64,000 nucleotides of DNA, taken from positions 930,001 through 994,000 of the forward strand of contig NZ_JAMLIX010000001.1 in the NCBI RefSeq assembly GCF_023953965.1. The letters run 5' to 3'. The DNA comes from Bosea sp. (in: a-proteobacteria). Its GTDB lineage: Bacteria > Pseudomonadota > Alphaproteobacteria > Rhizobiales > Beijerinckiaceae. Below, piece after piece: positions 31,292 to 37,955 of this stretch. The notes under the pieces were generated by a model. That model was not told where the DNA came from. It made no database searches and saw only the letters and a list, made by a program, of their open reading frames with translations. The translations under genes and the position numbers were made by a program. How positions within the stretch are numbered: position 1 is the first letter of the stretch; each line of letters starts with the position of its first letter.

Positions 31292-32218
31292 TTAACCCGG
31301 GCTTACCGGCGCATCGGCGAGCGCCGCCGCCAGCGGCGCGATCTCGGCCGCATGAGGGATGCTCGGCTGGGCGCCGGGGCGGGTGCAGGCGAGCGAGCCG
31401 GCGGCGAGCCCCTCGCGCAGCGCCGCCGGCATCGCCTTGCCGGCCGCCAGCGCCGCGGCGAAGGCGCCGGCGAAGCTGTCCCCCGCCGCGACCGTGTCGA
31501 CGACCTCGACCTCCGGGGCCGCGAGGCGATGACGGGCGCCGCCGATCCAGGCGACCAGGCCTTCCGCTCCCAGCGTCGCGACGGTCGCCAGGCGCCGCTC
31601 GCCGTCGAGCCGGCGGGCGACGGCTTCGGGCTCCTGCTCAGACCAGCCGAGCGCCTGCGCCAGCACCATGGCCTCGTGCTCGTTGACGATCAGCAGGTCG
31701 AGCGCCTCGAGCAGCGCGGCCGCCGGCGCCCCGGCCGGGGCGAGGTTGAGGATCACGCGCCCGCCGGCCCGCTTCATCGCGCGCGCGGCAGCAAGGCAGG
31801 CCTCCTCGGGAACCTCGCGCTGCAGCAGCAGGATGTCCCGAGGCTCGAGCTTCATCCGCTCCAGGGCGTCCGGCCGGGCGGCGGCGTTGGCGCCGGCCGC
31901 GACGACGATCTGGTTGGCGCCTTCCCGGTCGGTGGCGATGAAGGCGGCGCCGGTCGGCAGCGCCACCCGCAGGACATGGGCGAGATCGACGCCGTCCGCG
32001 GCCAGGAGCGTCAGCGCGGCATCGCCGAAGCCGTCGCGCCCCACCGCGCCGACCAGCACGACATCGGCGCCGGCGCGGCGGGCGGCCAGGGCCTGGTTCG
32101 CGCCCTTGCCGCCCGGATGCAGCGCATAGCCGGGGCCGAGCACCGTCTCGCCCGGCCCGGGCAGACGCTCGACCGGGGTGACGAGGTCGATGTTGATCGA
32201 GCCGAAGACGACGATCAT
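31292..32218 (-). CDS. PfkB-family sugar kinase, ribokinase-like
   Basis: The 308-residue kinase has the ribokinase N-terminal signature GSINIDLV and HPGGKGANQA (residues 35-43). The C-terminal PfkB motif DTVAAGDSFAGAF contains the catalytic Asp247. Ribokinase phosphorylates ribose or deoxyribose, but PfkB relatives also take other sugars. Its ATG overlaps the stop of the dgoK-like gene (ATGA), so the pair is translationally coupled. No ribose transporter is nearby, so the sugar is uncertain. Confidence 0.9.
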   Translation of the reverse strand: MIVVFGSINIDLVTPVERLPGPGETVLGPGYALHPGGKGANQALAARRAGADVVLVGAVGRDGFGDAALTLLAADGVDLAHVLRVALPTGAAFIATDREGANQIVVAAGANAAARPDALERMKLEPRDILLLQREVPEEACLAAARAMKRAGGRVILNLAPAGAPAAALLEALDLLIVNEHEAMVLAQALGWSEQEPEAVARRLDGERRLATVATLGAEGLVAWIGGARHRLAAPEVEVVDTVAAGDSFAGAFAAALAAGKAMPAALREGLAAGSLACTRPGAQPSIPHAAEIAPLAAALADAPVSPG

Positions 32219-33111
32219 GCCGCAAGCCCGCTCGCCAGCCGCCCGATGCCGGCGATGAAGGCCTGCTCCGGCGTGACGACCCGCACGGCATGGCCGCGCG
32301 CCGCGAGGCCTGCGCCGTAGCTCTGCGCCAACACCCCGTCCGCGACGAGGTGGACTTGCGTTCCGAGGCCGAACAGCGCCTCGGCGCCCGCCAGTTCCCG
32401 CCCGACCAGCAGCGCCGAGAGATAGGGGCCGACCGCCCCGCCGGCCATCCGCCCGGCGAGGACCTCGGTGCGGGCGGCGAAGGCGGCGTTGAGCAGGCCG
32501 CCCGGCCGGTCGGCGGCGGCGCGCCCGCGCGCGGCGCCCTCGGTGGCGTCGGCCTCGGAGGGCGCTTCCGCGAGCCGGGCGAGGATCGAATCGTTGCGCA
32601 GGAGGCCATAGACCTCGCCGGTCATGAAGCTGGCGAAGCGGGTGATGCGCCCCTGCCGGATCTCGGCCCATTTCGAATGGGTGCCCGGCAGGCAGACGAT
32701 GCCGTCGGTGAGGCCGAGCCCGACGATCAGCGTCTCCTCGCCGCGCATCACGTCGAAGGCGCCGTCGTCGCAGCTCAGGCCCGGCAGGATGGTGGCGCGC
32801 GTGCCGGCATCGAGCTCGACCTCGATCGCGGCGGCGGCGATGTCGGCGGCCGAGGCGGGACAGGCGACATAGCGCGCCTCGACCCAGCCGTTGCGGCTGC
32901 CGACCATGCCGGCCAGCACGATGACGGCATCGGGCGCGGCGGCGCGGAAATCGCCGGCGAGCTCGGCGAAGGCCGCCGGATAGCCGCCGGGCGCGACCGA
33001 CTGGATGCCGCGATCGGCGACGCGCCGCTCCAGCACCTCGCCCGTCGCCGCGATCAGGAAGGCGCGGGCGCGGGTCGTGCCCCAGTCGAGCGCGATCAGA
33101 GGTCTCAGCAT
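32215..33111 (-). CDS. dgoK: 2-dehydro-3-deoxygalactonokinase
   Basis: The 298-residue protein starts MLRPLIALDWGTTRARAFLI, the phosphate-1 motif of DgoK. VLAGMVGSRNGW, GIVCLPGTHSKWAEI and ITRFASFMTGEVYGLLR are typical of the family. It phosphorylates 2-keto-3-deoxygalactonate in the De Ley-Doudoroff galactose route. The expected partner aldolase (dgoA) is not in the window; a ribokinase-like gene follows instead. The open frame extends to 33570, but ATG 33111 matches the family start. Confidence 0.92.
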   Translation of the reverse strand: MLRPLIALDWGTTRARAFLIAATGEVLERRVADRGIQSVAPGGYPAAFAELAGDFRAAAPDAVIVLAGMVGSRNGWVEARYVACPASAADIAAAAIEVELDAGTRATILPGLSCDDGAFDVMRGEETLIVGLGLTDGIVCLPGTHSKWAEIRQGRITRFASFMTGEVYGLLRNDSILARLAEAPSEADATEGAARGRAAADRPGGLLNAAFAARTEVLAGRMAGGAVGPYLSALLVGRELAGAEALFGLGTQVHLVADGVLAQSYGAGLAARGHAVRVVTPEQAFIAGIGRLASGLAA

Positions 33112-33247
33112 GGCGGGCTCCGGCGATGGTGGCGCGACTGTCCGTGCCGTTCCGCCCCCGGTCAAGGGCCGGCCGGAAGCTTGTGCGCGGCGCGCCTTCG
33201 GGGCAAGCCTGCCTCTCCAGGCGACGAGGACGAATCGGACAAGCCGG

Positions 33248-34132
33248 ATGCTCGAACTGCAAGCGGGCGGCCTCGATGCCGTCATCCATCCCGAAGCGGG
33301 CGGGATCGTCGCGTCGCTGGGCTGGCGCGGGCCGGACGGGCGCCGCCACGACGTGCTGCGGCCGGCCGCCGGGCAGGAACCCAGCACGGCGTCGCCGAAC
33401 TTCTTCGGCACATGGGCGATGCTGCCCTTCGCCAACCGCGCCTTCGGCTGCGTCGTCGACGATGGGCAGGCGCGCTTCCGCGTGCCGCGGAACGACCCCG
33501 ACGGCGCGATCCACGGCTTCGGCTGGCAGGCGGCCTGGGCGGTGCTGCGGCACGAGCGCGGCCAGGCCACGCTCGAGCATCGCCGCGGCGAAGGCCCCGA
33601 CCCCTATCGCTACCGGGCGCGGCAGGAAATCGACCTCGACGGTTCAGGCCTGACGATCCGGCTTGCGATCACCAACGAGGCGCCGATCGCGCTGCCCTTC
33701 GGCATCGGCCACCATCCCTGGTTTCCCTGCGCGCCCGATACGCGCCTCATGATGCGCAGCACCGGGGCGCTCGTCTTCGGCGAGGCGTTCCGCGCCACCG
33801 GCCGGCAGGCTTTCGCCGATGGCGGCCCCTATGCGCGGGTGCCCCTCTTCCGGTCGGCGGAGGTGACCGCCTGGAGCTTCCTCGGCTGGGACGGCAGGGC
33901 CCGGATCGAGACGCCCTCGACGGGGCTCGCGATCAGCCTGAGCGCGAGCGACACGCTCGGCTGCCCGGTGGTCTGGGCGCCGGCGGAGGCGGATTTCCTC
34001 TGCGTCGAGCCGCAGAGCCACGCGATCGGCGCGCCGAGCGAGCCGGCGGCGCGGGCGGCCTCGCCGCTCAGGCGGCTCGCACCCGGCGAAACGCTGGAAG
34101 GCTGGCTCAGGATCGCGCCGGAGGCGATCTAG
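33248..34132 (+). CDS. Aldose 1-epimerase family protein
   Basis: The 294-residue beta-sandwich protein interconverts sugar anomers. It shows FGTWAMLPFANRAFG, the His-containing AIHGFGWQAAW, the catalytic-type IGHHPWFPC and the late acidic motif LCVEPQSHAI. There is no signal peptide, so it is cytoplasmic. It is divergent from the dgoK/ribokinase pair (136 bp), which suggests a shared role in sugar use, possibly galactose. It converges on the TadD-like gene with 7 bp between stops. Confidence 0.9.
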   Translation: MLELQAGGLDAVIHPEAGGIVASLGWRGPDGRRHDVLRPAAGQEPSTASPNFFGTWAMLPFANRAFGCVVDDGQARFRVPRNDPDGAIHGFGWQAAWAVLRHERGQATLEHRRGEGPDPYRYRARQEIDLDGSGLTIRLAITNEAPIALPFGIGHHPWFPCAPDTRLMMRSTGALVFGEAFRATGRQAFADGGPYARVPLFRSAEVTAWSFLGWDGRARIETPSTGLAISLSASDTLGCPVVWAPAEADFLCVEPQSHAIGAPSEPAARAASPLRRLAPGETLEGWLRIAPEAI

Positions 34133-34139
34133 AACCGTC

Positions 34140-35006
34140 TCAGGCGGGCGGGGCGGCCTGCGCCGGGGCGCCGGCCTGCACCGGCCGCGCGGCGGAGGGT
34201 TGCGCCTTGCCCTTGCCGCCCTTCAGCATCTCCCAGCTGTTCTGCTGGCTGACGCTGCGCTTGAGATAGGCGATGGTCGCGGCGGCCTCGGCCGGGCTCT
34301 GGTCGCGCAGCGCCATGGTCTCGGCCTCGGCGAAGCGGCCCTGCAGGCCGAGCACCAGGACGAGGTTCTGGCGCACGCGGGCATCCGCCCGCTCGGAAGC
34401 GGCGGCCTCGGCCAGGACGCGCTCCGCCTCGGGCAGGTTGCGCGACAGGGCGAGCGACAGCCCGTAATTCGACATGATCGTCGGCTCGTTCGGAGCAAGC
34501 TTCAGCGCGGTCCGGTAGATCTGCTGGGCGCGGGCGTGCTCGCCCATCCGGTCGGCGACCGTGCCCTGCGCCGAGAGGATGCGCCAGTCGGGCCGCTCGG
34601 GCGAATGCGCCCGCGACAGAACCTCGTCCGCCTCCTGCAGGCGCCCGTTATCGGCGAGCGCGCGGCCATAGGCGCCGAGAAGCTCGCGGTCGTCCTGATG
34701 GATCAGGACGGCGTTCTGGAGCACGGCCACCGCCTGCGCGTTCTGGTCGAGGCTGCGCAGCGCGCGGGCGTAATAGAAGGCGGCGTCGCGGTCCTTGGGG
34801 CTGGCGTCGTAGCGCCCGGCCCAGCGCTCGCGCTCGGCCTGCCAGTCCGCGTCGGTGCGCGGCTGGCTCACCGGGCTGCGGCCGATCGAGCCGGTGATGT
34901 CGCCGAGCCCGCCGCGGCCCTGGCAGCCGGCGAGCGCGAGCGCCGCGAGGCAGACGCCGAGGAAAACCGCGGAGCGTGTCGAAGAATGGAGCCGGGCTGA
35001 AGACAT
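34140..35006 (-). CDS. tadD: TPR lipoprotein, TadD-like
   Basis: The 288-residue protein has a lipoprotein signal ending ALALAGC and then several tetratricopeptide repeats, for example AFYYARALRSLDQNAQAVAVL and LLGAYGRALADNGRLQEAD, between about 70 and 240. The tail is Pro/Ala/Gln-rich. TadD is the pilotin-like TPR lipoprotein of Tad systems. Here it lies about 3.7 kb beyond the last pseudopilin gene, with metabolic genes between. A CtrA-like site upstream supports the link. Confidence 0.82.
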   Translation of the reverse strand: MSSARLHSSTRSAVFLGVCLAALALAGCQGRGGLGDITGSIGRSPVSQPRTDADWQAERERWAGRYDASPKDRDAAFYYARALRSLDQNAQAVAVLQNAVLIHQDDRELLGAYGRALADNGRLQEADEVLSRAHSPERPDWRILSAQGTVADRMGEHARAQQIYRTALKLAPNEPTIMSNYGLSLALSRNLPEAERVLAEAAASERADARVRQNLVLVLGLQGRFAEAETMALRDQSPAEAAATIAYLKRSVSQQNSWEMLKGGKGKAQPSAARPVQAGAPAQAAPPA

Positions 35007-35079
35007 GGGCCGGATCGCCTCCCGGAAACGGGTCGTCTGGATGGGTTCGTCTGGTCGATCCGGTGATAAAGCGTTAACC

Positions 35080-35095
35080 CTAATGCATTCTTAAC
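35080..35095 (+). promoter_or_regulatory. Candidate CtrA-binding site between tadD and the M17 peptidase gene
   Basis: The sequence CTAA-TGCATTC-TTAAC matches TTAA-N7-TTAAC in 8 of 9 defined bases, with another TTAAC just upstream (35074-35078). It lies 74-89 bp before the tadD start and 40-55 bp before the peptidase start. The motif is seen; the function is inferred. Confidence 0.35.
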
Positions 35096-35134
35096 CGCCC
35101 TCCCGACGCCCCCGCGAAAAGCGAACATCGCCCC

Positions 35135-36517
35135 GTGCAAAGCCTCCTGACCCCTGCTTCCGCCGCCGCCATCCCGGTCCATGTCGTCTCGGCCAGCGGC
35201 TGGCCCGCCCTTCAGGAGCGCCTGCCCACGGCCCAGCGGGGCTTTGCCCTGGCGCAGGGTTTTACGGCGCGCGCCGGCCAGCACGCCCTGCTGCCCGATG
35301 CCGAGGGCGCGCTCGCCGCCGTCCTGCTGGGCATCGACGCCGCCGCGCGCCGGCCCGACCCCTTCGCGCCGGGGCGGCTCGCCGCGCTGCTGCCGGCCGG
35401 CGACTACGCGCTTTCAGGCGAGATCGGCGATTGCGGGCTCGCCGCGCTCGGCTGGCTCCTGCAAGGCTACCGCTTCGACCGCTACCGCAAGCCGAACCCG
35501 CCCGGCGCGCGGCTCGTCGTCCCCGAGGGCGTCGACGGCGAGGAGGTGAGGCTGATCGCCGAATCGACCATGCTGGCGCGCGACCTCGTCAACACCCCGG
35601 CGAACGATCTGGGACCCGGCGAGATCGAGGCGGCGATCCGCGCTCTCGCCGCCGAATGCGGCGCCACGGTCGCCAGCATCGTCGGCGACGACCTGCTCGC
35701 CCGCGGTTTCCCGATGATCCATGCGGTCGGGCGCGCCTCGCCGCGGGCGCCACGGCTCGTCGACCTCGTCTGGGGCGATGCCGCCCACCCCAAGGTCACG
35801 CTCGTCGGCAAGGGCGTCGCCTTCGATACCGGCGGGCTCGACCTCAAGCCCGGCGCCGCGATGCTGCTGATGAAGAAGGACATGGGCGGGGCGGCGGCGG
35901 CGATCGCGGCGGCGCGGATGATCATGCTGGCGAAGCTGCCGGTGCGCTTGCGGCTCCTGGTGCCGGCCGTCGAGAACGCGGTTGCGGGCAACGCCTTCCG
36001 GCCCGGCGACGTGCTGGCGAGCCGCAAGGGCCTCTCTGTCGAGATCGGCAACACCGATGCCGAGGGCCGGCTGATCCTGGCCGATGCGCTCACGCTCGCC
36101 GACGAGGAGGCGCCGGATCTCCTCGTCGATTTCGCGACGCTGACCGGTGCCGCCCGCACCGCGCTCGGCCCCGAGCTGCCGCCCTTCTACACGCATGACG
36201 AAGGGCTCGCCGCCGAGATCGCCCGGCTCGGCATGGCGGTGAACGATCCGGTCTGGCGGCTGCCGCTCTGGCCGGGCTATGACGGCCTGCTCGATTCCAG
36301 GATCGCCGACCTCAACCATGTCTCGAGCGGGGCCATGGCGGGCTCCGTCACGGCGGCGCTGTTCCTCAACCGCTTCGTCGAGAAGACGCGCTCCTACGCC
36401 CATTTCGACATCTATGCCTGGACAGCCTCGGCCAGGCCCGGACGGCCGGAGGGCGGCGAATGCCAGGGCGCGAGGCTGATCCACGCGCTGGTGAAGCGGC
36501 GCTATCCGCGCGGTTAA
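35135..36517 (+). CDS. Leucyl aminopeptidase family protein (M17)
   Basis: The 460-residue metallopeptidase removes N-terminal residues from peptides. The C-terminal catalytic domain shows GKGVAFDTGGLDLKPG (metal and catalytic Lys region), MKKDMGGAAA and the family signature NTDAEGRL at 306-313. The N-terminal third is divergent from PepA and closer to the PepB-like form common in rhizobia. The start is a GTG at 35135. A MarR gene and an NlpC/P60 gene follow on the same strand; peptidase and NlpC are often neighbours in the order. Confidence 0.94.
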   Translation: MQSLLTPASAAAIPVHVVSASGWPALQERLPTAQRGFALAQGFTARAGQHALLPDAEGALAAVLLGIDAAARRPDPFAPGRLAALLPAGDYALSGEIGDCGLAALGWLLQGYRFDRYRKPNPPGARLVVPEGVDGEEVRLIAESTMLARDLVNTPANDLGPGEIEAAIRALAAECGATVASIVGDDLLARGFPMIHAVGRASPRAPRLVDLVWGDAAHPKVTLVGKGVAFDTGGLDLKPGAAMLLMKKDMGGAAAAIAAARMIMLAKLPVRLRLLVPAVENAVAGNAFRPGDVLASRKGLSVEIGNTDAEGRLILADALTLADEEAPDLLVDFATLTGAARTALGPELPPFYTHDEGLAAEIARLGMAVNDPVWRLPLWPGYDGLLDSRIADLNHVSSGAMAGSVTAALFLNRFVEKTRSYAHFDIYAWTASARPGRPEGGECQGARLIHALVKRRYPRG

Positions 36518-36564
36518 GGCTGATCGGCGAAGTCGATTGCACGGGCGACGCCGGGCGATAATGA

Positions 36565-36576
36565 TACGGCTCCGTA
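36565..36576. promoter_or_regulatory. Small palindrome upstream of the MarR gene
   Basis: TACGG-CT-CCGTA is a perfect inverted repeat 22-33 bp before the marR-type start, overlapping a -10-like gataatgat stretch. MarR proteins commonly repress their own promoter through such sites. The pattern is short and could be chance. Confidence 0.3.
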
Positions 36577-36597
36577 ACGATCGGAACCCGTGCCGCC

Positions 36598-36951
36598 ATG
36601 CCGCTGGAGATCAAGCCTTCGCAGGCGCTCAGACTGTGGCGGCAGGTGCATCTGGATCTGGTGCGGGACGACGACGCCGATCTCTCGGCCCGTCAGACCG
36701 CGATCCTGCTGACGGTCTATCTCGAATTGCCGCCGCATACGGTCAGGGGGCTGGCGCAGCAGCTCGGCGTGACCAAGCCGGTGATCACGCGCGCGCTCGA
36801 CACGCTCGGCAAGCTCGGCCTCCTGACCCGCAAGCGCGACGAGGCCGACCGCCGCAACGTCGTGATCCAGCGCACCGTCGCCGGCGCGCTCGCCGTCGAG
36901 CGGCTGGCCGATCTCGTGACGGAACACGCCAGGGAGATCGGCGGGAGCTGA
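36598..36951 (+). CDS. MarR-family transcriptional regulator
   Basis: The 117-residue winged-helix protein shows LSARQTAILLTVYLE, HTVRGLAQQLGVTKPVITRALDTLGKLGLLTRKRDEADRRNVVI (recognition helix and wing DEADRR) and a C-terminal dimerisation helix. It is short for MarR but has the full DNA-binding core. It lies between the M17 peptidase and NlpC/P60 genes and may control them. Confidence 0.9.
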   Translation: MPLEIKPSQALRLWRQVHLDLVRDDDADLSARQTAILLTVYLELPPHTVRGLAQQLGVTKPVITRALDTLGKLGLLTRKRDEADRRNVVIQRTVAGALAVERLADLVTEHAREIGGS

Positions 36952-36980
36952 CGCCCCTCCCGACCGGCCGGAAGCTCGGC

Positions 36981-37085
36981 TAGAGCATTTCCGCGTTTCT
37001 CCGAATCGCGGAAATGCTCCAGCTCCTTGTTTTGTCGCATTTTCTTCACGCGAACCGGTGCCCACTTCGCTCGAAAATACTCTAG
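36981..37085. repeat. Dispersed two-part palindromic element, family B
   Basis: The first part is a perfect hairpin, GAGCATTTCCGCG (36983-36995) with CGCGGAAATGCTC (37007-37019). A second module ends TCGAAAATACTCTAG (to about 37085) and contains CGCGAACCGGTGCCC. The whole resembles a conserved extragenic repeat that I recall from many Hyphomicrobiales genomes. It sits between the MarR and NlpC genes and leaves little room for an NlpC promoter outside it. Confidence 0.7.
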
Positions 37086-37091
37086 ATTGCG

Positions 37092-37952
37092 ATGATGACC
37101 GCGATTCTCGACCGCCGCATCCATGCCTTCCGCCCCGATCTCGCCGCCCGCGCGCTCGCAGGCCGGGTCGAGGCCGCCCGCTTCGCCGATCCGCGGCCGA
37201 TGCGCGTCGCCGTTGCTTGCGCCCCGCTCAGGCGCGAGCCGCGGGCCGACGCCGCCCTCGATACCGAGGCGCTGGCGGGCGAGCTGGTGCAGGTCTATGA
37301 GCGCGAGGAAGGCTGGGCCTGGGGCCAGCTCGCGGGCGACGGCTATGTCGGCTACCTGCCCGACGAAGCGCTGCGCCCCGATGAAGGCGCAGCGACGCAC
37401 CGTGTCGCGGCCCTGCGGACATTCGTCTACCCCGGCGCCTCGATCAAGCTGCCGCCGCTCACGGCGCTCTCGCTTTGGGCCGGCGTCACGGTCGTCGAGG
37501 CCAAGGGCGATTTCGCGATCCTCGCCGATGGCGGCCACGTCTTCGCCGCCCATCTTGCGCCCTTCGACCGGCACGAGCCGGATTTCGTCGCCGTGGCCGA
37601 GCGCTTCCTCGGCGTGCCCTATCTCTGGGGCGGCAAGACCAGCCTCGGGCTCGACTGCTCGGGGCTCACACAGCTCAGCCTCGCGGCGGCCGGCATCGCA
37701 GCCCCGCGCGATTCCGACATGATGGAGGCCGGTCTCGGCCGGGCGGTCGCGCTGCGCGAGGACCTCGCCGGCCTCCGGCGCGGCGATCTCGTCTTCTGGA
37801 AGGGCCATGTCGGCATCCTGACCGATCCTGAAACCCTGCTTCACGCCAACGGGCATGTGATGAGCGTGAACCGCGAGCCGCTGCGGCAGGCGCGCGACCG
37901 CATCCGCGCGAAGAGCTTCGGCGAGATCACCGCCATCCGGCGGCTCGGCTGA
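37092..37952 (+). CDS. NlpC/P60 family peptidoglycan hydrolase (C40) with SH3 domain
   Basis: The 286-residue protein has an SH3-like N-terminal region (about 35-150; ELVQVYEREEGWAWGQLAGDGYVGYL) and a C-terminal NlpC/P60 domain. The catalytic Cys is in LGLDCSGLTQL, the His in GHVGIL, and the third residue probably lies in LLHANGH. Such enzymes cut the gamma-D-Glu to diamino-acid bond of wall peptides. There is no signal peptide, so it may recycle imported muropeptides together with the nearby aminopeptidase. It converges on mutS with 3 bp between stops. Confidence 0.94.
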   Translation: MMTAILDRRIHAFRPDLAARALAGRVEAARFADPRPMRVAVACAPLRREPRADAALDTEALAGELVQVYEREEGWAWGQLAGDGYVGYLPDEALRPDEGAATHRVAALRTFVYPGASIKLPPLTALSLWAGVTVVEAKGDFAILADGGHVFAAHLAPFDRHEPDFVAVAERFLGVPYLWGGKTSLGLDCSGLTQLSLAAAGIAAPRDSDMMEAGLGRAVALREDLAGLRRGDLVFWKGHVGILTDPETLLHANGHVMSVNREPLRQARDRIRAKSFGEITAIRRLG

Positions 37953-37955
37953 GGC

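Noticed and set aside
36985..37050. Riboswitch upstream of the NlpC/P60 gene
   Set aside because: The structured region matches a dispersed palindromic element rather than a known riboswitch class.
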